64,000 nucleotides of DNA. Origin: Puccinia triticina (lineage: Eukaryota > Basidiomycota > Pucciniomycetes > Pucciniales > Pucciniaceae). The stretch covers positions 5,952,001 through 6,016,000 of the forward strand of contig NC_070566.1 in the NCBI RefSeq assembly GCF_026914185.1, in the 5' to 3' direction. The translations under genes and the position numbers were made by a program. Numbering within the stretch: the first letter of the stretch is position 1; each line of letters begins with the position of its first letter. The notes beneath the pieces were generated by a model. That model was given only the letters and a program-made list of their open reading frames with translations. It was not told where the DNA came from and searched no databases. Of this stretch, positions 10,980 to 22,839 are shown piece by piece.

Positions 10980-12226
10980 TCAGCGTTGGCCATTAAACTT
11001 GAAACCGCACAAGTCTGCTAAGGCATTAGAGAGGATGTCGACTTTCCTAGCTTGAGCAGGCTTCTCGGAACTATTAGAATAATCTTCAGGCTGAATCCAT
11101 TTCCATTTGACCTGTAGTTCATTTAGGATCCGATCGGAGTGAGGTAGCTTGGCGTTGGCAACTTCGGCAAGGGCTTTTGTACAAATTGCAAGCATGGCCA
11201 GCCCAAAATTATCTTGACTCAGAAAGAATGAACCCCTCCTTGTTATCGCTGCGTCAATCAACTCGCACAATTCATAAGTTTTGATCCGATCCGCGGCCGT
11301 TATCTTATCAATGTTGAACTGCTTGATCATTTTCCTAATTGGCTCCATCATGTGATGCTTAGCACACTTTCGAAACAATTCTGGCGGCTCGCTGAAATCT
11401 AGTGCGGCTGGTTCAAGATCAATTACCGTGATCAGTTAGATAACAAATCTACGTAGTATTACATTCACCGAACGTACCAAAGTCACCAACCAGGAACAAT
11501 TGGGCGTAATCTGGATCGTCTGCCGAAGCATTTTTTTTTCTTTCAAATTGTATCAGTATTTCAACTGTGTTCATGAAGGTTGCCAACAATGAAACATATT
11601 ATGTGCAATTGCAATCGAGTGGGTCACTTACAAATCCTCTCCAGCCAGGTCTTCAGTAGCTCTTCCTCTTGATCTGGGGTTCTTTGCGCGTTTTTTTGAC
11701 CTGTGAAATCACTTTCTCAATGAGATTGAACCTGTATCCAGCCCTCTCTGACTTACCTTTTTTTTTCTGTGTGAGCATTGAAAGAAATCCTTCACTTTCT
11801 ATGGATTGAATGACGAGATTAACCAGCAAGAATCATAGTCAGTGAAGTCCAGGGAGGTTGATCTAGATGGACGGGGAGAGGTCTCCGATTTTCGGCATCG
11901 CTCTTTTTTTTTCTTCCATCAAAATTCCAACAAGAAGAATTCAGAAAAAGGAACACACCGTGACACTGAGAGGCACTCGAATCGCCCTTGATTACCATCT
12001 TCTCGAACTTTGCGAGCATTCCAGGTTTTGCAGAGGCCCAATCGTGGAATACGTGGGCCAGCAGAGGCAAGCAGCGTAGGAAGTTGATCCCGTTCATCAG
12101 GCAGTTTCCTCGGGTTTTGATAGATGGGTTACGCTGCTGAAGAGTGGGTTCAAGAGGGAGGAAGTCCTGTGCCGACACCAACGAAGCCAGCGGGTCCTGA
12201 CATCCAACTGGGGTTTTGACTTCCAA
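10980..12226 (-). CDS. Conserved-looking spliced gene of unknown function
   Basis: On the minus strand five exons join in phase: 12226-11959, 11798-11757, 11700-11632, 11564-11478 and 11407-10980. Introns are 160, 56, 67 and 70 bp with GT-AG ends. The product is about 297 residues, ending at TGA 10980-10982. It contains a helical segment NGINFLRCLPLLAHVF, then a Lys-rich loop, then EEELLKTWLERIFEILIQFE and a long helical C-terminal half (LFRKCAKHHMMEPIRKMIKQ, ALAEVANAKLP). No signal peptide, membrane span or catalytic motif is visible. The 5' end is unsettled: the frame meets a stop just upstream of 12226, the first internal ATG is residue 44, and an ATG at 12237-12239 lies in another phase, so an upstream exon is likely. 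I do not recognise the family. Confidence 0.6.
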
Positions 12227-13154
12227 TCATGAAGTCCATGTCCATACCAAAGGCGAAACGCAAAGTACAAAACCAGACGGATACACTGTCACAAACCGGC
12301 CTAAGGCTTTCCGTGGGCTTCTTGATTACCGGCGCGTGGCGGGAGATGAAACCGCGCTAGCTTCTCCGCACTTGCCTTTAATACACAGGCCGGACCCTCG
12401 CATTCCGGTCCCAAATCTTGACCGGGTGCAACCGCACTAAAAAATACCGGCAGACTAGCCTTTCAGAGACTCAGACTCGTCACTCAACCCATGGAAGCCG
12501 AACGGGAGGAGTACACTGTGGGTGCATTTTGGGATTGCAGATCCATCCCTGGGACGGCACAGTCCCAGTGCCGTCCCAAGGACCCAAAAGGTATCACAAC
12601 TGAGCCGTAGTGACGTTGTTGTGAGGGGGGATCTGGATTTTAAATGGATTTGGATGCCTCTGCGATGTTATGTTGGGGGCTGTTCCTGGGGCACCCAAGT
12701 GCACCCGTGGTGTAGACATCACTGGACATCACTGCAAATCCTATAATGTCACCCCTTTCAAGACCGAAACTAGTTGATGTGAATTAGAACATCAGGTCGA
12801 GGAGAACATGTGCGGCTGCCGCTTCACCAAAAAAGTCAAATTTGACGAATTTGTTTCTGCAGGGGCTACAGGCAGCGGAGGGCAGCGGTAATTTCCTCCA
12901 GGAAATTCTGCGGGCCCCCCAGATTGGATGATTAATGCAAGACGCGGTAGATTTTTGCAGTCTGCGCAGACTGGAGATGGGCATTGTGCTATGTATGCCA
13001 TTCTCGGTCTCCCGCACGACAGTCTGGGCGGGGGCGGGCTGATTACGTCAGCACAGCACACCACCCCCCCTCCTTGGAAACTCCGGACTCAGCCCAACAC
13101 AGCAAAACGCAGGCAGAACCCAGCCAGAACCAGCCTGAAACGGAATCGCAAACG
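12227..13154. promoter_or_regulatory. Divergent intergenic region between the unknown gene and the antiporter
   Basis: This 0.9-kb stretch separates two divergently transcribed genes and should hold both promoters. A strong hairpin lies at 12550-12578. Short direct words such as CTGGACATCACTG are present near 12718. No convincing TATA box or named operator can be assigned. Confidence 0.35.
12550..12578. repeat. Perfect 11-bp hairpin upstream of the antiporter gene
   Basis: TGGGACGGCAC at 12550-12560 pairs exactly with GTGCCGTCCCA at 12568-12578 over a 7-base loop. Its role is unknown. Confidence 0.6.
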
Positions 13155-16100
13155 ATGGCTTCGTCGAAGGCAGGAGACAAAGGAAAGGGGAAACAACCAC
13201 CACCACCACCACCACCACCACCATCAACAGCAGCAGCAACAACAAAAACAGACTCACTCAAACCAGCAACAAAGAGCAGACGAACAACCGCCATCGCACC
13301 AGACACATTCACCAACCCAGACTCAGCCAAAACGACGGCAACCGCAACAACATCCCAGGGCGAACAACAACCATCACAGCCACAACCACAACCACCCAAA
13401 TCAACCCAGATCGACACCGAGGAGGATGACGAGGTACAGCCGATCGACAGGGGGGAAGCACTGGTCAGAAGGCGGATGAAGGAGCGCCAACGACTCAAGA
13501 AGGAGGCCGAACGCAGGCTGCGTCGAGCAGCAGACGAAGAAAGCAACCCCAAACCATCCTCATCCAGACCCACCGCCTCACGCACCAAGACCGCACCCGC
13601 CCACCATCCCCCGGGCGCACACCGCGACCCCAGACTGGCCTCACCCAGCCTCGAATCATTCTGGGCATCCCAACTAGCAGCATCCCAGGCGGGCGCGCAC
13701 CGAGAGGAGAACAGCAGCAGCCAATCCCCAGAGACTCGCTCGATCATCCGCCTCGATATCGACCCCAAGCCGAACAGCCCAGCCCACCGCGGCGTCTCGC
13801 CCGTCAGAATCCAGTCCACCTACCAATCATTCGGATCCCCCAGCCAGTTCACCGCCCCCATCATCAAAGCCACCACCCCGAGCGACCAGCAGCACAGGCT
13901 CAACCCAGCCTCGAGCCAGCAACAACAGCAGCCATCGGAGTCCGCCAAGCCGCCGTTCTCGCTCCACGGGAAGAACCTCCAGCCCGCCGCCGAGCTGGCT
14001 GCTCACCCCCACGAGGGGTACGAGGATCATCAGGAGCTGCCGGAAGAAGAGAGAGCGGAAGAAGAGGAGGGGGAGGAGGAAGACGAAGAGCGACTGTACG
14101 ACCTCTCTACCCCCACCGCGCGCGGCCGCGCCGGGATCCCCAAGTCCCTCTCCGTCACAAGCGCCAGCACGGCCGGCCATTCCCTCCACCGCCAGTCCTC
14201 CCGCTTCTCCGTCGCCAACTCCAACCTCCATCCCGCCGAATCCCAGAGCCTGTTGAGCAACGACGACCTCACCTCGAACCACCACAGCTCTGTTCACACC
14301 AGACAGATCCATGAAGCCTCCCATCACGACTCGGATCACGATAAGAATAGTGAACATCAGGATAGCAGCTCTTCATCCTCTCCGCTTGACGATGATGATG
14401 TCGAGTATACACTCAAGGACAGACAAGATGTCAGTTTTTTTTCTAAAAAAAAAAAAAACCCACCCGGAACTGATCACTTCCAAATTTCTTTTAGGCCATT
14501 AACATTGAGCATCCATTTGGACTGCCGATCTGGAAACCAGCGTTGTACAAGAAATCTCGATCTGTGGCCAGGAACGCGGAAGCGGCGTTGCACAACTCGC
14601 CCACTTCGACGACCGGCTCTACGTTAACGTTCGGGAACCTACTGTGGTCGCTGATCTTTGGGACCTGGCTGGCGTTAGTAGTCGCGCTGGTGGCGGCGAT
14701 CCTGTTTGTGATCCCGTGGGGCGGCAGCAAGTATGGCCGAGTGGTGTGGGAGCTGGCGGGATACTTGGTGTGGCCGTTTGGGAAGTACGTAGAGGAGTGG
14801 TCGGAGGAGGAGGAGGAGGAGGGCAGCGAGACGCAGAACGAGGAGCAAGGGCCCCACGCCGCCGAGCCTGGCCGGTTCGCCGGCTTAGACCCCGGCCGAC
14901 CGAACACGTCCCGCTGGGTGACCGTGTCAGAGATCGACGAGGACGAGGTGGGGTCGATCGACCGGCTGACGATCCGAGGCGACGAACGGGTGCCGTTGTC
15001 GCCCGCCGGCCCGCCCGAGCGACGCTCGCCCAACTACGGGGCCACCAGTCCTTCGGGCCCCACGACGATGCCCAAAGACCGACTGGCCTCGGACTCGACG
15101 ATCAAGTCGGACCTGACCACGATCCTCGGCCTGTTCAAGAGGACGGAGGAAGGCCCGGCGGGCCCGGCCAAGCGCCAGATCCGGGTCCGCGCCCTCGGCC
15201 GGCTCTCCTTCTGGGTGGCCTACTACCTCATCATCGCCCCGCTCATGCTGGCCGTCTGTCTGCTTTGCTGGTTCTTCGTCGTCACTATCCCGATGGCCAA
15301 GCTGCTCTGGGTGCTCGTCCAACACCTGGGCACCGAGCCGCTCGCGCTCCATTTCCGCTCCCCGCCCACATACATTGACCTCCACCGGGTCGAGATCGGT
15401 CTTGCGGCCTCTGGCCACCAGGAACAACAAGAGCCGCTCCGCGACGGCCAGCCCGACCCCGAGGAAAACGCCCACCCGAATCGCCGGCTCAGTAGTCGGC
15501 TCCCGCCCCAGCTCAAGCCCGGCCAACCAGCGCCCAAACACTCCAAGAAGTCTCTCTCCGAGAGCCGCGCTAAGGGCCGGCTCGTCAGCGGGAAAGCCAA
15601 GGTGCTTCTGTGCACATACAAGGCGTTAGGATTGCAGTACTACAAGTACACCGTCGACGGGGTCAACATCATGTTCATCATCCTGATCCCCTTTGTGATC
15701 TTTGTCATTCTCGACTTCTTCTTCCTAGCCCCGTTGAAGCTATCAGGCTTCCTAGGAGTGTTATCGTCGCAGATCGTGCTGTTCGTGATGGCTTTGTTGA
15801 GCGTGATTCCGTTGTCGTATTTTATTGGGATGGCGGTCGCCTCGATCTCGGCCCAGTCGTCGATCGGCATGGGCGCAGTGATCAATGCCACCTTCGGCTC
15901 GGTGATCGAGATCATCCTCTATGCTATCGCGCTCACCGAGGGCAAAGGCGAGCTCGTCGAAGGATCTATCATCGGCTCCGTCCTCGCTGGCGTCCTCCTC
16001 CTCCCCGGCCTCTCCATGATCGGCGGCTCGTTTAAGCGCAAGGAACAGCGCTTCAACGCTCGCTCTGCTGGCGTCACCTCCACCATGCTCATCATGGCCA

Positions 16101-18066
16101 TCATCGGAACTCTTACCCCTACCCTCTTCTACGAAATCTATGGCACCGTATGTCGTCCGCCTCCTCTCCCGTCATCTTCTATAAACACATACTAACTCCT
16201 CTCACCTTTTGCCGTAGTTTCAACTCACATGTTCGGGCTGTCCAGATGACCTCGACCATCCCGGTCTGATCTCCCAGGACAAGGTCTGGAAATGCAAATC
16301 GTGCAGGTACGAACATCTCAGTCCTGTCAGCGACAGCTTCTATCAATCTTCAGTCAAAGGGCTGTCGTACTATTGTGCCGGCTTACTCGTCCTGGTTAGT
16401 GATTTCCTTGCTGTGCACCTCTCGAAATGAATTCCGAACTGACCCAGAATGTTCGCAGTCGTACTTGATAGGACTGTGGTTTTCCTTACGCACCCATGCG
16501 TCGCAGATCTGGCAGACTCCCGCGGCGGTGCTTCCTCATGGCGCAGGCGTGGTAGGAACCGGCGGAGACGGCGGGGGTATGGTGGGCGATCCGCACTCGT
16601 CGTCGGGCGTGGGAGCCGGCCAGGAGGGCCCGCACGAGTTCCAGCACCTGACGAGCCAACAACGGATGTCGATGTACGTGCGCAAGCTGCCGGAGATCGT
16701 CAAGCAGCAACTGCTCCCGCACCTGCAACGCTCCGTTTCCTCGGCCCGCCACCCGGACCTGCTCGCCTCGGCCAAGCCCCACCCCGTCCTGCCTGCTGCG
16801 TCTGCCAGCAACGCCGGAGGGGCTGGGCCTCCACGAACTCTGACCACCGAGGAAGTCAACCAGACCCTCCATGTCCTCCAGCTCGCCTCCCACGGCTTTC
16901 CCGCCTCCTCCTCCTCCGACCATCCCGGCTCCATCGGGCCCTCCAAGTCGCGCCCACCCAGCCACGTCCACAGCCGCGACCCCTCCCACCACCACCACCA
17001 TCATCATCATCACCATCAACAGCAGCCGCAACATCCCGGCCCGCTCCCTCCCTCCTCCCACCATCACCCGTTAGTGCTCGACGAGCATGGCGACTCAGGA
17101 GACGGCGGCGGCGGCCACGACGCGCCCAACTGGAGCCGCACTAAATCTACCACCGTCCTACTCCTCTGCACCGCCCTCTACGCTATCATCGCCGAGATCC
17201 TCGTCAACGTCGTCGACGTCGTCCTCGACTCCGCACCCGGTACGACCAAGTTCCCCGAGAAGTTCCTCGGAATTTCCCTCTTCGCCCTCGTCCCTAACAC
17301 CACCGAGTTCATGAACGCCATCTCTTTCGCCATCAACGGGAACATCGCCCTCAGGTCCGTCCTCCCCTTCCTCTCTCTTCTTGCCGCAAAACAGCAGTTG
17401 ATGTTTTTTTGTGGATCATGTTTTTGTGTGTGTTTTTGTTTTGGGGGGTATAGTATGGAGATCGGGTCCGCGTATGCCCTTCAAGTGTGTCTCATCCAGA
17501 TCCCCGCAATGATCGCGTTCTCGTCCTTCTATAATTCGGACAAACACGTCTCTGCGGCACACACCTTCACGTAAGTCCTCCGCGCCTTCTTCTGCTAAAG
17601 ACGTAGTGGGATTGAGGTGGACGTTTTATGTAGGTTGGTGTTCCCTCGATGGGACGTGATCGCGATCATCTTCTCCGTCTTCTTGCTCACGTACACGTAC
17701 ATCGAGGCGCGCTCGAATTACCATCGTGGCACGATCCTCGTCCTCAGGTCCGTCCTTCCTCTCCTCTCTTCTCCTGCCATCGAGAGATGCTGACAGGGAA
17801 ATGCGGGCGTCTGGTTTTAGCTATCTGGTCTTGATTGGCGGGTTCTATTCTGCCCCTGTCGACAGCGTATGTCCTCTCTCTCTCTCCTACAAGTCTCTCC
17901 CAAGTCTCCTGTGTTGATCCATGAATGGTTTTTTTTGTAGTTGGACGCGCTCGGCACTCATGTCGACAGCTTCACGACCCGGGTCGTCGACAACTATCGC
18001 GCCTTCGCGCCCTTCTCGGCCCACACTTCCGACACCCAGATCGTCTCCTCCGGGCTCTTCTCCTGA
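13155..18066 (+). CDS. VNX1: Vnx1-type vacuolar cation/H+ antiporter (CaCA superfamily)
   Basis: Eight exons (13155-14429, 14495-16147, 16218-16394, 16459-17354, 17454-17570, 17634-17747, 17821-17866, 17941-18066) close in frame as 1,467 residues. That is much longer than yeast Vnx1 (about 900) because of a 425-residue polar N-terminus holding nine prolines (15-23), Gln/Ser-rich runs and an acidic patch. The start is the first in-frame ATG. Family features seen: AINIEHPFGLPIWKPALYKK at the start of exon 2, early membrane spans, the first exchanger repeat GAVINATFGSVIEI (about residue 885), LIGLWFSLRTHA, and the second repeat VPNTTEFMNAISFA (about 1312) followed by a terminal bundle of spans. 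Yeast Vnx1 is known as a vacuolar Na+/K+ for H+ antiporter; the same role is inferred here. The hydrophilic loop between the exchanger halves carries ten consecutive histidines (1212-1221). Exon 3 encodes CSGC and CKSC pairs that could bind a metal. Confidence 0.88.
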
Positions 18067-19201
18067 TCTCCTTCGCTTTGTTTTCGGACCGCGGAACTCC
18101 AGACGGAACCTTTCCGCGGTTTTCTTTTTTTTTGTTCACAGGAGGCTTGCTTTCGCCTTTTCGGAGGCGCCTGAGTTCTGTTCTTTCTCCTTATTAAGAG
18201 GATTGTTGGCGGTTTCCGCGCTGTTTCGTTCTCGGAGACGCTTTCTATCCCATCCCTTAATTTATAATCCGGTCTTTTTCCATCCTCGGCAGTGTAAGTT
18301 GTTGTTGTAGTTATTCGTATCTCAGACCTGTGTGTGTTAGAGCGAGGAAGGGCGTCGATCCGGGCTCTTTTGTGTGGTGCTTGGTTTTCGCAACTTGCGC
18401 TCCTGCTCGACGCCTGACCATGCCGCTCGTTTTCTTCGTTTCTTTCGACCGTGTTTTCGGAGCCGCATCCTCTTCTTCTTCAGTAACTCATCACACGCCA
18501 AAAGCGGCAATAAAGCGAATCTTTGTGCACGGTGTACACGAACGTGTGGGGTTCGCTATTCCACTCTATTTTAAACTCTGGCCAATGGGGGCACAGAAGA
18601 ATGTGGAGGGTGGACTTATGTCCGCAGTCATGATCTGCTATGGAGGCATAAAGGTGCCAGATGTCGGTGGCCCTGCCTCAGGCAGGGTATTGCAGGCCGT
18701 ACCTGCAATTCCATTGTTGCAACACCATTGTAGCAACATCACTGCTACAGCAGCCTGTTGCAACACCATTGTTGCAACATCATCTTTACAGCAGCCTGTT
18801 GCAGCAGCATTGTTGCAGCAAATCTGGTGCAGCTCCATTATTGTAGATAATCAGCTTGTTGCAACGGGGGCTTGCAGCATATGTTTTTCCGTAACTACGC
18901 CATGTGGATGTGGTTAATAATTTTTGGAGATACCTCAACCTGGCCAAGTGTCTCAGTGTCAGACATGCACGCAGTGGGGCCTTTCAATCCCAGCCATGTG
19001 ACATGGTCTGAAGGAAGAGCATATATTCTTTTTTTTTTCTGTAAGATAGTGAATTGTGTATTTATATATGTTTCTGTGTTTAGTCAGCCTCAAGGGATAC
19101 CACTGATCTTTAAATACGACTATTTGTATACTTGCAATTAATGTGAAAGGGCATGTGTTTTTGGGGTACAGATGAATGGTTTTATCAAAACAGCGGAGAT
19201 T
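18067..19201. other. 3' flank of the antiporter with a GTTGCAACA minisatellite
   Basis: 18067-18500 is pyrimidine-rich and probably contains the antiporter 3' untranslated region. 18880-19200 is AT-rich with no gene. The minisatellite inside is listed separately. Confidence 0.4.
18700..18875. repeat. GTTGCAACA minisatellite, unit about 42 bp
   Basis: Three to four degenerate units are built on CACCATTGTTGCAACATCA followed by a CAGCAGCCT link. The core GTTGCAAC is itself palindromic, so the array can form nested hairpins. Confidence 0.75.
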
Positions 19202-20638
19202 TCAGTTGTGGGACTCATGGTGTCTTTCAGCTGGATGTGGATAGTAACTTTTTTGTAATGCTTTCATAAGTTCTCTTTCGTAAACTTCCTTATCAAAGCT
19301 GGGAAGAAGAGGAATGTTTCTTGAAGGATTGTTTTTGGCGAAGCTGATTTGACCAGCGATCAAGTCTTCGTACCAAAGCCCCATCAGTTCCATCGCAGCA
19401 ATGAACACTTGGGTCTTATCAACCAACTTTTCAGATAGTAGTTCCGATAGCCATTTCTGGGGTTTACTCTGGAAGAATTTTTCGGGATTTTTTAGCGGAT
19501 ATTCGACTTTAATTCGGCCAAGTAGGGGCCATCTACCCGGAGTTTCTCTAAACAAAAGGCCGAAAAGCCATCCCATCAAATATCTGTATGCACTCCCTTT
19601 TATCCCTAACATCACTTGATCTAGTCCACCAGACTTGGCCAAGTTATGATAAATGTCAAGAGCGTCGATGATTCTCAAGATTTGGTAACTGTGTGTTTTT
19701 GGTACTACTGAGCCGTTCTTCTTTGTCAGTCTCACCTGGACTTCGTACGTGTTCTTGACTCCTTTGTCACTCTTTGAGATTTTGATCGGTAAGTTTTTAA
19801 CCAAAGTTGGAGCTCCAAACGTGTGAGCCACGACCTCCTTCAATTCTGCTTTGACGAGATTCTTGTACTTCTTAGTAATCGCTGCCTGCTCACCATTTGT
19901 ATCTTGAATCTTATGTCTCCTCAGCGCGAGTGCATAAAGACTCAAGATATCGAGCTTGTCCAAGTCCGCCAACCGATACCATCTTTTCATGTAGACCCGT
20001 CGGGGTTCCTTGGGCGCTTGGATTTGAGGACGATCTACTCCTCCTATTGGTTCGTCTCTTGAGTGTTTCCCCAGGATAGAATCAGGATTTTCACCCCGAT
20101 TAGTGGCCTGTTCAACTGGTCCTACTAGATAGGAGGAAAAGAGGCTAGATATTTGATCAGCAAGTCAACTTAGCCGAAGTCTCACATTGATAGGACTGCA
20201 ATAGATCTGACCATTGTATTCATTGGCATCATCGCCAATCATGTCATCCATCTTTTCTTTTGATAGTGACCCAATACTTCCGACTCCTTCTTCCCAAGGG
20301 TCAGAGATTGCCTGTTCCTTCCAGCCGTCGGATTTGAAAATGTGCTCTAAAAAGAGCTCTTTCACATCAGCTCGGTAGAAACATATGGCACATGCATGGT
20401 GGACAGTATTTCAGGGCTCACCATGTGGTAGTAAGAACTCATCATATGCCTGAAAAGGATCATCAATTATGTGGAACTCCTCAGGAAGCCTTCTCGATGT
20501 TGCAGGCCGAGATGTCAAAGTTGGCAAGCCTTGGAACAAATCAGCTTCAAATTCTTCGGGAATCCTGGGTGATCCAAGACTAAGTTTGTAGTAAAGTACC
20601 GTGCCAAGGCAAATTAAACGAGGCCATAAAATACTCAT
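19202..20638 (-). CDS. Candidate secreted protein, tandem paralogue A
   Basis: Minus-strand exons 20638-20422, 20370-20212 and 20121-19202 join in phase as 431 residues. Both introns sit at the same places and phases as in paralogue B, and intron 1 is 51 bp in both. The N-terminus (MSILWPRLICLGTVLYYKLS) looks like a signal peptide, cut near residue 23-25. The mature protein is charged, almost cysteine-free, and has a long helical C-terminal part with LADLDKLDILSLYALALRR, NLPIKIS, GLDQVMLGIKGSAYRYLMGW and LMGLWYEDLIAG. The ATG has no in-frame rival upstream. I recognise no domain. A rust-specific secreted or effector-like role is only an inference from the signal peptide and duplication. If intron 1 were not removed, an in-frame TGA would end the protein after about 75 residues. 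Confidence 0.65.
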
Positions 20639-20798
20639 AAGCGTGGGGCAAAGGCGAACAAGTGATCAGAAATTTACTCGATTTTCCAGTGGGATTCTAA
20701 TGCCGTGCGGTGGAAGCCAATAAGTATCACTGATGAACGTGGTGCACTCCGGATGTCTGATGCACCTACCAGATAACGGCATCAGCCACGTAATACCA

Positions 20799-20812
20799 CG
20801 GGGGGGGGGGGG
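20799..20812. repeat. Poly(G) run
   Basis: About 14 G in a row in the upstream region of paralogue A; a poly(C) run follows near 20984-20993. Length in such runs is error-prone in assemblies. Confidence 0.8.
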
Positions 20813-21080
20813 GCACTTGTGTGTCACCTCGATATTGATTTTTCACAACTTAAGCTCTGCATGTTGCCAATCACACAATGGAGATCATAAGTTGACTGTT
20901 TCAGGAATTGAGGACTGGGAATTGACAATTAAACCTGTCATACCTTTTTACTCAAAGCTGCATGAAAAGGTATGTGTCTCAGCCCCCCCCCCCCCTGACA
21001 ATATATCAATCAACAGCTAGGGTTGGTTACAATGCGTGAGGCCTGAGTGGAGGCTTCCATACCTACCAGAATCAAAAAAC

Positions 21081-22395
21081 TTATCTAAGTTCAACTATTG
21101 GGGCTGCAAGAGTGTTGTTGCAAAGCAAATCTCTGAAGGATTGATTTACACCTACCTTTCAAAACAGTAGGCAGCTGAAGTCTCATTGCACTGGGGGAAT
21201 TTGACAATTTTCATATCTTTTTATATCTCTGCTCAGTTACAACAGATCAAAATTTGTGTAGAGATAATGTTCTGCCTAACTCAGCCTGCCTAGCTGCCCA
21301 AGTTCTTGAAGTGATTTTCCTTCAGAACTCCTCTTGAATCTCAAAAAAAAAAAACATTGAAATTGTGGGTTTTTGGAAAGCATGTTCTTGGGTGAAGCCA
21401 TGCTTTGGATCCATTTCAAAAATTTATCAGCTCTTCTCTCATTTATTTAAAAATCAAATTCAAGGGCCAAAAATGAAAAAGAAATATGGACAGAGCACAA
21501 CTGCAATTGTTTAACTGCCATGGAAGGAAAAGTGACAAAGGGGCAAAAATGTACTTCTGCCGCATACTATTTTGCATCTTGCACCTCCAATTGTGTGACT
21601 TATCTAAGTTTGCAGAACCAACTGCCTCAAAGCTCAATTGAGAAAATTTTGTGCTTCATGAGCACCTTTCTTGACCAAATTTCTGGGTTTTCCAGGTGCT
21701 TTTGAGATGAGGCAAAACAGTAGCAGATCCACCAGACCCATTTTCAGTACTACTAGTATGTCAAGAATTTGACTTGAGGGTTGTGTAAGGTTATTGTTTA
21801 AAAGAATAGATTATAGAGGTGGGTTGTATTTTCCTCAAGATACCTATTTAAATTCTAATATTTAAAGAATCTCTGGCAGGAGTGTAAGAGTCAACAGACA
21901 ATGAACTGTTAAAAATAAGCAGAAGGCCAATATATTCCAACCTTTTAATGAATGAACTGCAAGATATTGGATTGGAAATTAGTTGGTCTACCCCAAAAAT
22001 GTTGGATCAAAATAATATTCACCCTAACATTTTTGGAGTAGACAGTGACTGATAGAAATTTCCAAACCAAAAATGGCAATCTTTGGCTTTCCCCTTATTT
22101 CAGCCAAACACTTGCATTATTATTATTGAGATGAGAGGGAAATAATATCATTTCATGGTTGGAAAGGGTGAATGGCCAGATAACACTGTGGGATAAGTGG
22201 GCTGCAGTAACACCCCCCCTGTGCTATTGCCATGTGGCCGTTGAGCGCAGCGGCTCACCATCCTGTGTTGTTAGCAACTACCTCCTTAGGCACAATTTTT
22301 ACCTTCTTTCCACACACTTCTGAAACCCATAATAATATATTACAAAATCCTTTGTTTTATTATAGTAGATTGTGGATCTTTCGCAGCCTCTAACT
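21081..22395. other. AT-rich intergenic stretch, no gene seen
   Basis: No open frame with protein character and no clear repeat boundary was found. Short T- and A-runs are common. Confidence 0.45.
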
Positions 22396-22475
22396 TAACA
22401 CAAGTCCCACCTGGTGGGAGGCTCGCTGTGCTGGCAGCAAAGCGGCCCCTCCCGCAGGGAGGGACTTGCGGATTA
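22396..22475. repeat. GC-rich hairpin (AAGTCCC/GGGACTT type)
   Basis: CAAGTCCCACCTGGTGGGAGG on the left is answered on the right by CCTCCCGCAGGGAGGGACTTG, around a GC-rich loop. It matches in style the hairpins at 5769, 6435 and 6804 and lies just beyond the helicase relic. Confidence 0.6.
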
Positions 22476-22479
22476 TCTC

Positions 22480-22690
22480 AGATTTCAAGCGGGAGCAGAA
22501 AGTACATTTTGGCTGTAAGATCTTTTAGCTTTTTAATAGCTCTGTCCCCAGCCCCTCCATAGTTCTGAGCCACAGCTTTCGGAACCTTTAGCATCTCCTC
22601 TACAATCCTGTCAACTCAAAATTCTTCTATTGCCATTGATGTATTTTTAGTAATTTTTCAAACAATGGCCTTTCAAAAACTGGACCTGCA
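22480..22690 (-). pseudogene. Eroded coding fragment, family unknown
   Basis: Reading the minus strand, two phases give protein-like sequence, first VFERPLFEKLLKIHQW and then, after a shift, RIVEEMLKVPKAVAQNYGG ending MYFLLPLEI. Stops and a shift separate them. It may be the far end of the helicase-bearing element next door or a different relic. Confidence 0.35.
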
Positions 22691-22839
22691 CAAGGATTCA
22701 CAAGCCTGCATTGCTTGTAGATCCTGCGGATCCATCAATTCGCAGCCTTTCCAGGTTGTAGATCCTTGATATCTAGTATCCTGAGATCACCCTGCTCCGC
22801 TCTGGCCAGCTCTGGCCGGACATCTTTGAAGCACCAGTT

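Larger units (their letters stand above)
19140..21080 (-). repeat. Duplicated segment, unit A (gene plus promoter)
   Basis: Similarity to 24265-26240 is not limited to coding sequence. It starts in the 3' flank (GGGCATGTGTTTTTGGGGTA versus GGGCATGTATTTAATTTTTG) and runs about 400 bp upstream of the ATG, with shared words such as CAGTGGGATTCT/CAGCGGGATTCT, GCGTGCGGTGGA/GTGCGGTGGA, CAGATAACGG and TTCAGGAATTG. The duplication therefore carried the promoter with it. Confidence 0.75.

Noticed and set aside
13043..13819. 258-codon minus-strand frame opposite the antiporter N-terminus
   Set aside because: It is the mirror of Pro/Gln/Ser-rich coding sequence. The plus strand has exon borders and family motifs; the minus frame has none.
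14644..15541. Long frames in other phases of antiporter exon 2 (244 codons plus, 204 codons minus)
   Set aside because: High GC at third positions opens extra frames. The Vnx1-like frame is the one with homology.
20411..20638. First reading of paralogue A as a pseudogene because of the in-frame TGA after GEP
   Set aside because: Paralogue B has a stop at a different place in the same interval. A shared 51-bp GT-AG intron removes both and restores the conserved frame.
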